DNA of 64,000 nucleotides, from positions 13,979,773 through 14,043,772 of the forward strand of contig CM034603.1 of assembly GCA_020091685.1 (NCBI GenBank). Reading direction: 5' to 3'. The stretch comes from Lutjanus erythropterus. Lineage: Eukaryota; Chordata; Actinopteri; Lutjaniformes; Lutjanidae. The notes beneath the pieces were generated by a model. It worked only from the letters and a program-made list of their open reading frames with translations, did not search any database and was not told the DNA's origin. Position numbers and translations under genes: made by a program. Of the stretch, positions 12,182 through 22,975 are shown one piece after another (position 1 is the first letter of the stretch; the number at the start of each line of letters is the position of its first letter).

Positions 12182-12222
12182 GTTAAATTATCCAAGATAT
12201 TCTATCTTGTGGATAATTTAAC
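12182..12222. other. Near-perfect 18-bp inverted repeat (hairpin)
   Basis: The left arm 12182-12199 (GTTAAATTATCCAAGATA) is matched by the right arm 12203-12222, which is its exact reverse complement apart from a 2-base bulge (GT). The loop is only 3 bases. The stem is too short and the loop too tight for an ordinary microRNA precursor. It may be a cruciform-prone palindrome or a remnant of a foldback element. Confidence 0.8.
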
Positions 12223-12407
12223 GAAACTCTGAGGAACACTGAAGATGTCATTAAGGACACTGTCAAATGGGAATTTACAGTGGAGAGAAACACTTAAGGA
12301 AACAGTTAATCTTAATTCTGATCTGGTCTGCTGTCATGTAATGTGTCTGATACGCAGTTAGATCAATGTTTATCGGGACATAATTATCGGCTACTGAGGG
12401 TGGAAAT

Positions 12408-12560
12408 GTGTGTTACAGTGGTTAGTGGTCTATTTTGCTGAGATGTACCTCAAGTGTCCATGGTTCAATATAAAAACACAGCTTTACCGTCAAACAAGTC
12501 TCTGCATAATGTGGGGAGGCTTTATACCCTGACTAAACATAGATTCAGCTGTGGTGATAC
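12408..12560 (+). mobile_element. Possible SINE-like relic
   Basis: A GGTTAGTGGTC string near 12419 resembles a tRNA A-box and CATGGTTCAATAT near 12460 a weak B-box, with spacing fitting a tRNA-derived head. Downstream sequence does not match the other SINE-like relics here. It could be coincidence. Confidence 0.3.
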
Positions 12561-13035
12561 ATCGCTCACACAGCTGATAATGATCACAGTTACACTAATC
12601 AACTGCTTATATAGAACAAAAAGGATGGGGATTAATCAGTCGTATACAAATGCTGTTTAAATAATTCTATTATTGTAATCAAGTACGCTGCTTGCACTGT
12701 TCATTTTGGGTCTTTTCCTTTGTAAAAACAAATATGGTAATTCTATTTTATTATTTTAACTTTACACCCATGATACTTTGTCTCTACAACATGTCTTCTT
12801 CCAGCTTCTACCTGAGGCTGCTGCTGCAGACTGAAGTCATGATGGGGGAAAAAAGTCATTTTCTCTCAATGATAAACATGGTCTTCTCAAAGCTTATGAT
12901 ACTCTGCCAAAAACAAGCCAATGAGATACTGCAGCGAAACTACAGTAATCTATACACACAGTCCATTAATTTAATTTGTACAGTAATTTGAAAAGTATTC
13001 GAAACAGCTGTACTGTAAACAGTCAATTAAATTTA
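12561..13035. other. Unique AT-rich DNA
   Basis: A 99-residue frame at 12692-12991 (+) is AT-rich with no recognised domain and no upstream promoter-like signal. No repeat is assigned. Confidence 0.35.
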
Positions 13036-13039
13036 GTAA

Positions 13040-13155
13040 AATAGCCAGGGGCATTTTTAGAAGCAGGGTATGGAGGGGGCACTGGCCACCCCTGAAATCT
13101 GATCGGCCACCTTGAGTGCCCCCCTGATATCCTCAAGTCCTCAAGTATGATGTCC
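13040..13155. repeat. Dispersed repeat fragment
   Basis: The string GGGGGCACTGGCCACCCCTG with a following CTGATCGGCCACC and GTGCCCCCCTGA is typical of a dispersed fish DNA-transposon-derived repeat as I recall it. Only a fragment is present. Superfamily is not assigned. Confidence 0.45.
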
Positions 13156-14160
13156 AGAAGGAGGAGGAACTTTAGTTTGATTCAGCTGTTTGATGAGTAG
13201 TTTTAAATATGGATTGCTTTCTTTTGTATGCAGGCCACTTTAAGGATAATTTTACCTTATGGATTATTTTACAACCCATGTTAGTTGTTCTGTTTATGCC
13301 ACTCACAAAAGTAATACCCATACACAAAAAACAGAACAACAAATTGGTAGATGAATTCTAAATAAAAAATAAAAAGCATACAAATAAATGGAGGTACAAT
13401 GTCTTTTTGAGGACTTAAACAACAAGGTATAGAAGCTTTACATTATATTGTGTGGTATCACCCAGTATGTGCTGTGACTGGTAGGACTATTTATCTCTCA
13501 AATAAAATGTTGAATACATGTAACATACTTTATGCCACCCTTGCATAAGTCAGTGCCACACTTGGGCCACTCCAGTCAAAGAAGTCTGGAAATGACGTTG
13601 TAAATAGCCACAATGTCCTTCTGTCAGAGCTACTTTATATTCATGTAATAAATATACATATGCATATACATTTACTGTATAGTAATTTGCTTGATGAATA
13701 AATAAATAGGTTATTATAATCATCCACTTACAGTGGTCAGTTTGATGTGGACAGATGTGATGTTTCCACCGTAGTTCGCAGTTGTGACATTTGAGTCAAA
13801 CACATACACCAGAGATGAAATAAGTTAAAGCCTTTGAAAGCTTGGAAGAACTTTTCAGCCATTTGATGCTTCACAAATCTGTTCAGTTTGTCGCTGTTTG
13901 GGTTGTTTCTTGCTAATGCAGTGGCAGGTGGGACAGACGCACGTCTGCACTGGATCAGCACTGCAGGGCTTCTGTAAACAATCCCTATTTGGGATGTTGT
14001 AGCCATGCACAACCTCACAGCACATACAGGCAGCGTCTAAAAATGGACTTGTGAAATGTTTACATCTGTATGAGGGCTTCATATATGGAAGTAAATACTG
14101 TATGTAAACAGCTCGGAGTACCTTTCTGGCTCCTGCAAGGCTGATTATCTTATCTCCGAA
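13156..14160. other. Unique DNA including a Cys-rich minus-strand frame
   Basis: No gene is confirmed. On the minus strand, 13855-14082 encodes 75 residues with about ten cysteines in the middle, including 'CMCCEVVHGY' and 'CVCPTCHC'. The spacing matches no domain I can name, the frame has no splice or promoter support, and an overlapping frame is also open. It is most likely chance, with a small possibility of a decayed exon or transposon zinc finger. Confidence 0.3.
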
Positions 14161-14639
14161 TATTTTTTTTCTTCTTTTTTATCCCCTACAGCACTTTTCA
14201 ATGAAAGTATCGGTTGTAATGGACTCTTCTTCTGCCTCCCACATTGCAAATAAATCTTTTGTGGCATTTAAACCCATTGATACTATGGCTTTTCAGCCTT
14301 TAACAAAGCGTGCACCTCTTCATTCAGCTTTGCAAGGCTATGCTCAATTTAGATTTTTTTAAGCACAATAGGATAAGATAAAATAAAATAAAGCAGGCTC
14401 AGGGTTTGGTATCATAAATTCCTCAAAACAAAAGCCAAACTGTCATGTAAGTCATGACGCAAACAATATTTTAGTCAGACTTCTGTGGAAGCTTATCTTC
14501 CTTTCACTCCCACCCTCACAGCTAAGTTTGGCTGATTTTCACAGGGAAAGTGAGCACGGACATATGCACACACACACACACACAGCTCCCACAGTCACCC
14601 AGGGAAACTGAAACAGATTATCTCAACTGTTACTGGAAA
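14161..14639. other. AT-rich DNA with a short (CA)n tract
   Basis: A CA tract of about nine units lies at 14566-14584. The A-rich patch at 14370-14392 has AAATAAAATAAA words. No gene or element is recognised. Confidence 0.5.
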
Positions 14640-14835
14640 CAAAAGCGTAGCTGGATGAGATCAGCAGTTCTTGCTAAGCTTAGGAGGGGATCTCTGCCTA
14701 ACACTCTTTCCTGGATGCCAGAGTGACTTGGGCCGCAGCGGATGATAGGAAGCTGACTCACTGAGCAGCAGATGCTGGCTGGATAGAGTAAGTAATGCAG
14801 GGTCAGGGCATTGCGGAGTGTAAATTGTGAAGGGT
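14640..14835. promoter_or_regulatory. Candidate conserved non-coding element
   Basis: A repeat-free, more GC-balanced block between AT-rich flanks, with no coding frame. Words such as GGGCCGCAGCGGATGATAGG near 14730 retain CpG. Weak, composition-based call. Confidence 0.2.
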
Positions 14836-15325
14836 TTGTTTATGTGCCCGGGGGGCTCAGACCTGGGAGTTGAGATGTGCTATGGTAGACCCGATCTATT
14901 AAATACATCCAGTTGACGTGTGTAGTGTTTGAAAAATATAACTCCAACCTGCTGTACAGCAAACATAAACATTAAAAAGAAAATAAGAAAAAAAGTTGTT
15001 TTGTTGTATGAAGTTTAATGGCAGCCCTTCTTCTTCTTCAATTTTTGAAATATTAAAAAAAAAAGTAATGTTACCATATCAAATTTTGACTGATGCATTG
15101 GAGCTACATATGAAAAGGAAACATATGCAAGTCAAACAAATAGCTGGCAGCTTTGATAGTAGACATATCATTGAGATTACTCTCAGGGCAAACTTCTGCT
15201 GACTCTTAGCAACATCTTGTTGTTGCACCCACACACATCATTCTCAGTACCTCACTTTAGCTTAATTTGATTTCCCTGAACATATTGCTTTAAGAGTAAG
15301 AAATCCCAGATCTTGTTCTTCTTGC
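14836..15325. other. Unique non-coding DNA
   Basis: No gene or repeat is recognised. The frame at 14996-15202 is AT-rich, without a domain. A short CTT triplet run occurs at about 15029-15038. Confidence 0.35.
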
Positions 15326-15329
15326 CAAA

Positions 15330-15690
15330 GACAGGGTCGGGACCCACAGGTGGGTCACAGGAGATTTTATTTGGATCCCAAAATAAATAAAATACTTGAA
15401 ACACAATTCTGCAAATTTAAGTTTTATATCTGCAGTACACTTTTCATAAAGCATTTAAAATATGTATATTGTTTTACTGATGTGAGGAAAAAATAGGAGT
15501 CTGTTATACATTTCAATACAGTGTCAATATAATATAAGGTAATGAGAAAATAGAAAATTCATTTATGCATGAATGAACTCTTACCAGAATTCATTGGTAA
15601 GGCTTATTGTGTCTCAGGTCACAGTGTTTTGTCATTTCAAGAAATTGGGTCCCCATGAAAAAAAAAAACTGGGAAACACAGAGCTAATGA
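15330..15690. mobile_element. Degenerate non-autonomous transposon-like repeat
   Basis: It starts with AGGGTCGGGACCCACAGGTG followed by GGTCAC and ends with AAATTGGGTCCCCATGAAA and an A-run (15659-15669), followed by GGGAAACACAGAGC. In my knowledge this order matches a widespread vertebrate and fish repeat, often considered hAT-like, whose ends carry 'gggtcgggacccaaaagtgg' and 'gagaaccactg'. The interior is AT-rich and heavily mutated. The superfamily is an inference. Confidence 0.6.
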
Positions 15691-15999
15691 ATACATATAT
15701 ATTTATTTTTTCGAATCTAAAGTCTACATATTGTTGCAAAATTTATTGAAAATATATTCAAACTTGTTTAAGATATCCTGCTAACAGACAATAAATGGAT
15801 GCCCCCATGTAAAGTTGGATTGTCAGGGGAAACAAGTGAGATCTATTCTTTCTGTTGTCTATCTCTGACTTTGTGACAATTTGTAAGTGAAAGAAATCAA
15901 ATCTCAGTGGATGTGTTTACTGTAAATATTTGCAATGTTTGGAGAGACAGATTTCATGCCAGGTAGAAATTTGAAATCTGTTGGACATGCAATGTGGAT
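15691..15999. other. AT-rich unique DNA
   Basis: Nothing recognised; A/T-rich with short TATATA words. Confidence 0.35.
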
Positions 16000-16680
16000 A
16001 TGAGATGAATGCTGGCTTCTTCCATCTCCGGACAGTTGCTGCAAGAATTGTTATGGTGTCTGGATTATTCTATTTGCAGTAACTGTGCAGCCACATTAAC
16101 GTTGGATGGTGTCATAACACAAACAATACCAACTCGAAAACTATATACTGCTTTAGCCATTAAGGACTATTTAACACAGTCTCACAGCAGTTCTAGTTTT
16201 TATTGCAACGCAGAGCACAACAAACCAATATATTATCCACTGTCCCTCTCATTTCTCCATGAAGTTAGCAGTAATATGCATTATCTGGTTACAGTTTCAA
16301 AATAAAGGTCTTGGGTTAGGCAGCAAAAACCTAGTTAGGTTTGGGAAAGGATTATCATTTAGGTTAAAACAACTACCTCCCAACAACAATCAGCATTAAC
16401 TATTGCTCTCATGCTGGAACTGGACCCCAGTGTCCTGTGTGAAAATCCTGGGTTGGACCCACCCATCCACTCTGATCTGGACTTTCTTGCTCTTTATACT
16501 ACGTTCTTCCTTGAAAGTCACGCTGACTTGGCAATAGACCTTTCTTTTTCCAGGGAGCCATACTGATATCAAATAATAGTGTTAACACTGGTGTTACCAA
16601 GATTAAGGTCATGTTCCAATTAGTGTAACAGAGCCTTTCCAGTAAGCTAGCATGCACACTAGCAGCACCCTGACTTTGTT
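16000..16680. repeat. Composite dispersed repeat relic
   Basis: Strings such as GGTCTTGGGTTAGGCAGCAA, AACCTAGTTAGGTTTGGG and CCTGTGTGAAAATCCTGGG (16308-16453) are typical of a dispersed fish repeat rich in 'aacctaacc' words and containing a 'guanine-tract' tail. The later section at 16540-16660, with AGACCTTTCTTTTTCCAGGG and GTTCCAATTAGTGTAA, may belong to another repeat. The 98-residue frame at 16009-16305 lies within this and is not a gene. Boundaries are approximate. Confidence 0.5.
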
Positions 16681-17495
16681 TAACCTGAAGAGGTCAGAGC
16701 CTTAATTAGTATCACTAGTAAAACCTGTGTTTACCCTTCTGTTTCAAGTCAAATTGAGTGGAAAGAAAGCCCTGTTCATAATAAATGATACTAAAAGATT
16801 TGGATTGGGCAAATTTCCTGTGCTGCTCAGACCTATGCAAAATGGGAGTTTGCACTAGAAGCAAATGAAACTGGAAGAAGACAAATAAAATAAACACCAG
16901 ACTCTAAGAGGTGAATAAAAGTATAACTTGTATTCCTGCTACTCCTGACCCTGATTATCATAACACATTGACATAACTTCATTCTTATATTAACTCTTAA
17001 AACAAGTCTTGGTTGATCCTGTTGGTGGATATAAAAGAGGCCCATGTTCAATTATGTTAACACAGGCCGGCAATAACCCCAGCATTGTTATATGATGTAA
17101 TGCAGTGCAATACATTCACTTTCCAATTAAGAGTGAATTGGTCTCATGGCGGCTACATAAACTAATGTGTTTGGAGACCAACGGCAGCCTGACAGCAGCA
17201 ACTGAGGAGCAACTTTACATCTCACAGTCCTTTGTGTTGATGGAGGAGGTGTTCTGCTATATCAAGTTAGTCTGGATAGTTAATGTTGTCCATGTTATTC
17301 TGCACTTAGATATATTCATTATTTTTTCTGTGTTTAAAGGAAAATTGAAAATATTTGAGAGAAAACTGACATTTTATGCACTCACACTATGTCTGTCCTT
17401 TGCTGTGAGCTTGCTTCCAATAGAGCACGGTGACATTTTCTTTATTTCTTCATTTTTTGAGTAGACCAAATATACTGCTATACCACCATCGGAGT
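16681..17495. other. Unique DNA with a 119-aa frame of no known type
   Basis: The frame at 17105-17464 (+) encodes hydrophobic, Leu/Phe/Ile-rich residues in its second half, as expected from translated AT-rich DNA. No domain, upstream promoter or splice support is visible. No repeat is assigned. Confidence 0.35.
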
Positions 17496-18125
17496 GGGAA
17501 TCCCAGCAGGTTTTAGCGCCCATGACTCATCCAATGAAACTTTGATATGATTAACTCATCCGTCATGATGTCATGGAGTTGGCCACGGAATTTATACACC
17601 TTAACACCTTTACACATCTATAAAAAAAACTGCCCCCACCATGTTACACACGTTACACACATGCACAGACACACACAAATGCAGGCACTGCAAGATTCCC
17701 ACACAAATGGGTACAAAAAATCACACACGCATGCACAGACACAGCATGATGATGTCACCCTGTACACTTAATTTCCAGTGGCTTTAAATCCACTCCAGGC
17801 TGAGTGGAAATGACTGTGAAGGTGGAGGAGCCTAAGTGGCTTTGTCAAATTGGAGCAGGGAGCAATATGAGCAGAACAACACTCCACTAAACAATACACG
17901 GCACTCCAGAATTATTACAGTAATGTGCCTGTAAAAAGCCACTAGATATTACCTGCTTATTTCAATGTGTCTGGTCGGTGACAGATAGCAAGCATTATTG
18001 AATGCATTCATTGGAACCACCGGGCCTCAATAAAGAACCAGCTGTTGGGTAGATTAAAGGCGCCATATGGAGGGAATTGAAATAATTATTTATCAGCAAG
18101 GATGTTTAATAAAGACATTCTTTAA
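17496..18125. promoter_or_regulatory. Candidate conserved non-coding element block
   Basis: Two repeat-free parts flank an imperfect CA-rich patch (17641-17745). The second, at about 17775-18125, is the better candidate. It has many AT-core words (GAATTATTACAGTAATG at about 17910-17926, ATAATTATTTATC near 18083) next to CpG-bearing words (GTCGGTGAC, CACCGGGCC, GGCGCCATATGG), and no coding frame. This mix is typical of developmental enhancers; conservation is untested. Confidence 0.32.
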
Positions 18126-19320
18126 ATTTGAGTAGGTTTGTGTGACTGTGTTTAAAGCATCTGTATTGTAAAATCTTTAATGTTCGCCAGTTTAAAGTTT
18201 GGGGTTCACTTTAGGTGAAAAAACTTTTTTTTAACAAACTTGTTTTGTTTTAACAAACTTTTTGTAGCCATATGACTAAATTTATTGAAAGTACAGCAAC
18301 AAAACAAAAAGTAAAGTATTGAAGAAAATAACTGAAATAACTGGAGTTTCAGTTACTGATCACACTGGAGCCTAATTAGCTATTATTAACCAGCTGGAAC
18401 TAATGTCCATATAGTCTGTGCACTGTTGATTTTAGCTAACAGTAGCTCCTTTTCCATGCTCATGTGCTGGCTTGTCTTGATTGGTCTGACTCAATGTGTC
18501 AGACAGCAGTGAGCTGCATCTTCATTACAACCTGGCTTCTAACTCCAAGGTATGTCTTTAAACTGATGACAAATTGTCTTGAGTCGAACAGCTGTAAAAC
18601 CGTGGATAAAAACATTTATTCCCTATAAATTCTGTGCAGTAAAACTGCTCCATTATATTGTTATGTAAAAGTTTTTATTACTAAGCAGCAGAATTAGGAA
18701 ATGTTGGGTTTTCTTCAGCAGTGACTTCACATAACTCCTGTGGCTGAAAGCGAACATGAAACAAAAAAAATTAAGCAGATATCTGAAAATACAAACGGCA
18801 ATGTAGGAAAGATACTAAACTTTAAACTACAGAGATTCATTAAGAAACATGCTTGTTTAAGGGCAAAACAGGGGTTGTCATGAGTTGGTGACAGTCAGCA
18901 AGATGTTACCATGACTATGTGTTATAACTGGCAAATCAGCATGGCCAATAGGGTCAATGGAAAAGACCAGAGTGTCTCCAAAATATCAGCATACTTTGAG
19001 AGAATTGTGTTCGTATTTTCATTATTTAACCAAAACTACAATCTGTCCCTGAACTTAACGCAAAGATTTTTCTTAAGTAAAACTTATGACATGTCAAATG
19101 TAAACCCTGATCACCATTGTCAAGGTTGCCCACACAGTATGTGTAAAATACATGGGGCAAAAGAATTTCAGAGTGTTTTAACATATGCATAACTAATATT
19201 TTTTGTTATGATTTTGAACACACCCCTCCAGGAGTTCAGCATCAGAGTTCAACGTGGCCCAGATTGAACAGATATATGAACTTGAAATCCTCCATTCAGT
19301 CAGTATCAGAAGGTGTGTTT
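18126..19320. other. AT-rich DNA, possible decayed repeat
   Basis: An imperfect duplication of TTTTAACAAACTT words occurs at about 18227-18262. The stretch 18840-19190 has the 'open frame plus aacc' texture of decayed fish repeats and includes a 93-residue frame (18911-19192) without a domain. No family is assigned. Confidence 0.35.
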
Positions 19321-19337
19321 ATTTTATTTATTTATTT
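19316..19337. repeat. (TTTA)n tract
   Basis: A short TTTA-type simple repeat of about 22 bases with one interruption. Confidence 0.75.
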
Positions 19338-19799
19338 TCCCCTTATGTTATTTCCTCAAATGAAGATATCGAATAAGTTTTGACTGTCTGTTTTATGACT
19401 ATTCTTTGAGAATACAAACATTAAAATATGATGAACATAATTAGGTTATATAAAATGAAAAACCTTTGTTTTGACAGTTGAATATTATTTTCAGAGACAG
19501 CCCTGCTTTTATCTAAATGACTTTTTTAGAAACATCATTGGGACCACTGTGCTTATCATGAGCCTTAAAAAATTTAACAACAAAAGCACCCGAGCAAAAT
19601 CATAAAGCACCTTTTAAAATTCCCCTTGATTCAAATGTTTCTGTCATATTCCTCTCCATCTTCACCAAATTATCTTCATAGATGAGATGATATTATTGAG
19701 TGATGCTTTACTGACAATCTAATCTCATGGGTTGATTGGAGAAGAAAGAGGCCAAATGCGTATATCTCCACTTTAACAAAGCACATAAAAAAGTGGGTC
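19338..19799. other. AT-rich unique DNA
   Basis: No gene or repeat recognised. Confidence 0.35.
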
Positions 19800-20275
19800 A
19801 TGTAATCACGCCACTTGATCCAGTGCTACGCCGAGTAGGCCTGATTTAATACATTCTGTTGGTTATCGACAAAATGTAATATGATCATCAGAAATTCTAC
19901 ATGGTGCAACGTCTGCGAAATCTCATTACTGTCTCGTGTTTCGCTCAGCCGCCCCTCCTCCCTGCTGGAGCACCAAGGCAAAAGGGTAATGCCAATAAGA
20001 ATGAGATAAATTGGACGGCAAAAAAGAAAAAAATCCATGCGTCCATTAACCCTGAGAAGGAGGGGTGGGTGGGTACTTCTTTTTTTTTTTTGGTTTTGTT
20101 CTTATTTTTGCTTGGTATAGAGTGTGGGTGCTGAGCCAGACTGAGGTCATTATCCATATCCCGCCAGAGCTAATTTCAATCAGCTCTCGCTGCCCTGCAG
20201 AAAGGTCACAACTGCATGACTTCGAGGATGCTGCTGGATACCGCACTGCCTCCAAAGTGTGTGTGAGAGGTTAAA
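19800..20275. promoter_or_regulatory. Candidate conserved non-coding element
   Basis: A repeat-free block with many intact CpG words (CACGCC, TACGCCGAG, AACGTCTGCG, TGTCTCGTGTTTCGC) and AT-core sites, broken only by a T-run at 20080-20091. Four overlapping open frames on both strands simultaneously suggest low stop density from composition, not a gene. Sequence around 20125-20260 (GGTCATTATCCATATCCCG, then CAATCAGCTCTCGC) is particularly non-repetitive. Proposed as regulatory DNA by texture only. Confidence 0.33.
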
Positions 20276-21050
20276 GGCAAGAAAAAACCTTTCACAGGCT
20301 GTTTAACCTGTTTATTATCATCATTACTTCCTTAACATACCATAGCTTTTCCTCAGTTCCTGCATAATATTTGTCCACTCACTGAGGTCGCCTATAGATC
20401 ACTGTATACTGACAGAGATATGCTTAATGAAATGTTTCTGCCCTGCGTTTTGCTTCTCAGGCAGGCTGACCCAACCATCTGATCGGTGGAGCATGTTGGT
20501 GCCACAAGCAGTTCAACAGGAAAAAATCCAGACACAATTTAGGACTTCAGTGTGCAGGAAAGAGATACACGTTTGAGGAGTCTCATTCCCAGGTCATCAA
20601 ATAATACAATTTGGGAATGACTCAACAATCAACTATCTCACCAACCTGTGATGTCCAAGGTCTCCTGTGAAAGGCTAGTTTTTGTAAAGCCTGAAAACAG
20701 AGCCAACAGGAGGAGCAGAAGTCTAGCTTTTCACTTGATTCACATTATGCTTACAGGTTACTATGGAACCTTTGCCCAATGAGGCCCAAAACAGGCTGCC
20801 TACCCCAGCTTTAAACACTGTTTGTTTTTCAGGAAAAACAAAATCTATATTTAGATTTACACTTGATAATGTGTACTTATTAGAGATGCACAGAGATGTC
20901 ATTATCTCTACCTTCCTCCCTCCTTAACAGAGGATTTTTTAAAAATCTGAAACTGAATGTTTTATAAATCAAAAGAATCAAAGTCATGTTGAATCATGGA
21001 TTTGGAGAATCATGACACCTCTCCTCAAAAGCCTGGTGCATCTCAAACAG
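20276..21050. other. Unique non-coding DNA
   Basis: No gene or confident repeat recognised. Ordinary composition with short T/A runs. Confidence 0.35.
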
Positions 21051-21056
21051 AAAAGG

Positions 21057-21095
21057 TACCTTGTGCATTTGTATGAGATGCTGAGGGCTGTGACA
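21057..21095 (+). repeat. Short fragment shared with 44745-44785
   Basis: CCTTGTGCAT, GTATGAGA and CTGAGGG occur in the same order and spacing here and at about 44751-44783, differing at a few positions. This marks a decayed member of the dispersed repeat annotated there. Confidence 0.6.
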
Positions 21096-21539
21096 AAATA
21101 TCAGTATTTGATGACTTGACATCACAATAATTAACATTATTTTCTTAATTGAATCAATGATATGGGTCCTCCAATGATTCTGGTAAAAATGCTACCTTTT
21201 TCTCCACATATCCCAATAAGTTAGCATAAGCTCTTATCCAGAGCTGCTCAAAATGAATGTGAAAAGTAGAATAAGATTTATTTCCTGGATCACCAACATT
21301 ACAAGCAACCAATAGCCGGGGGGTCAAAGGTCAGAGCCACAGCACCCACACAATAGATGAAACAAATCCTCTGCAGCTGCAATGATTACTTTCATTATTG
21401 ATGTACAATATTGCACACAGAGAGGACCGACTCATTACCTTCTATCAGAAATAACCTTCTTTTTCCTGTTAAATCCAGTTCTATAATTGGGAATAATTTC
21501 GTTGTAACACATCTTCTTAAGCAATGGTAGACTTCCATC
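21096..21539. other. Unique non-coding DNA
   Basis: No gene or repeat recognised. Confidence 0.35.
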
Positions 21540-22560
21540 TGTTACCACACTGATTCAGTTTTAAATGCATTTTATTTACAGATTCAAAAGGTAGTAATCA
21601 AAGCACATAACCTTGAAATAAACAAGCAATTGACAAGATTCTAAAAGGTGCATACACCTATTGAATTTGTATAATAAAACTTTGAAACATACAATGAGAA
21701 AAACATCCTCCAAAACATTATTTCTGTTTCTATGGAGTTGCTTTTTTTATTAATTTTTCTTTCATGGTTTCCTCTTTATAGAAAAATTAGATTGCATAAG
21801 TTAGCACAGGAATGTAATTAAACATAGCCAAATACTTCTCATATTGCATTTCTCAGTAGCACAAACCCAGCAGCTATAATTAAATGGAACACCTTCATGT
21901 TGATACTTGTTATGTGATTAACAAAAATAGACATGACAAAGAGTACATTATGCCTCAAACGGCACAAATATTGAGCAGTGAGCATGTGGCTGGAAACAGA
22001 GCCGGGCTGCAGAGATGTAAGCTGCTGAAATGAGAGGTGAAAGCCTGCTAAGCAATGTCCAGAGAGTGACTTGCCTCTCGCTTTCCCTGATATGACTCCC
22101 CTGACAATGGCAATGAAAGTGGGCCACGGTGAGCAAACAGATCAGCCTACATCAAACATCCCCTCATATATTACAGACATAAAAAGTCATTATCCTCAGT
22201 GGAAATCGATAGCCGACGTGGTCAAGATGAAGAGACCCCCGTCTGGTTTTCGGGGTCAGCTTACGAAGGAACATTGCAGCAAATGATATCATTTTTCTAT
22301 CATTAACTGGCCCCCAGGTCGATGACCATGTTTAAAGCTGAGGTATAATGTTACTTATAATGCCTGGTAATGAATGGCGAGCTGGTTGGGATGTGTTCAA
22401 CATTGATTGAACATGTGGACCGGCCGGAGGAGCAGGAGGGCTCAATAAGGCAGAGGTTTATAAGCCAGTGTTTCCATAGCATAGCTGCAATATTGAGGTG
22501 TGGACAGGGCTCTTAAAGCGTGCGGTGCTTTATTTGGAGATCTTATTAAAGGTCTCTGTT
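21540..22560. promoter_or_regulatory. Cluster of candidate conserved non-coding elements
   Basis: About one kilobase free of any repeat I recognise, the longest such block in the window. The first half is AT-rich with homeodomain-type cores (TTTTTATTAATTTTTC at about 21745, GTAATTAAAC at about 21814, ATAATTAAATGG at about 21877). The second half is more balanced and keeps CpG words (ATCGATAGCCGACGTGG at about 22206-22222, CCCCCGTCTGG, CTTACGAAGG, CCAGGTCGATGACC at about 22315-22328). A palindrome TGTTCAA-loop-TTGAACA lies at 22394-22413. The short frames on both strands show no domain. Probably a group of enhancers, but conservation must be tested. Confidence 0.4.
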
Positions 22561-22589
22561 AGTGTTTGTCCAGACTTGCAGTGTTTGTC

Positions 22590-22975
22590 TGCAGTCTAGC
22601 TGCAGCAGTGGCCTGGACTCCCCACGGGAATCAAAACATCAGTTTCTGTCTTTATTGTTATACTGCTAAACCCCGAAGGAAATCTCTCAGTTACTGCAGA
22701 TAAACTTAAATTTACTGATATATTCACAGTATTAATAGCTGCTACGTCTTCAATACTACTGCTGATAATGCTGTGATTGCCACTTATAGTGTTTGTGGTA
22801 CTTCTGCTAAATTTAGTTTTCCTTTTTATGTCTTTTATGTACTGTACAAAAAAATTAAATATGTGAATATACATGATCTATGTGTGTAGGGCTGGGGTGA
22901 GGGCTACAAATGCATTTCATTGTGCAATCCTGCATTTTATGACAAATAAATCAAGTCTTGAACCTTGTATCTACC
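22590..22975 (+). mobile_element. Possible retrotransposon 3' end
   Basis: The last part reads CATTTCATTGTGCAAT followed by GACAAATAAATCAAGTCTTG. This resembles the 3' tails of several fish non-LTR elements, in which 'tttcattgtgcaatgacaataaa' precedes the end. Upstream sequence has no recognisable reverse transcriptase. Weak call; the 92-residue minus-strand frame across it has no domain. Confidence 0.35.

Noticed and set aside
12182-12222. A microRNA precursor
   Set aside because: The stem of 18 base pairs is too short and the loop of 3 bases too tight for normal processing.
17105-17464. 119-residue frame with hydrophobic stretches
   Set aside because: Hydrophobicity is expected from AT-rich DNA. 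No promoter, splice site, domain or codon pattern supports it.
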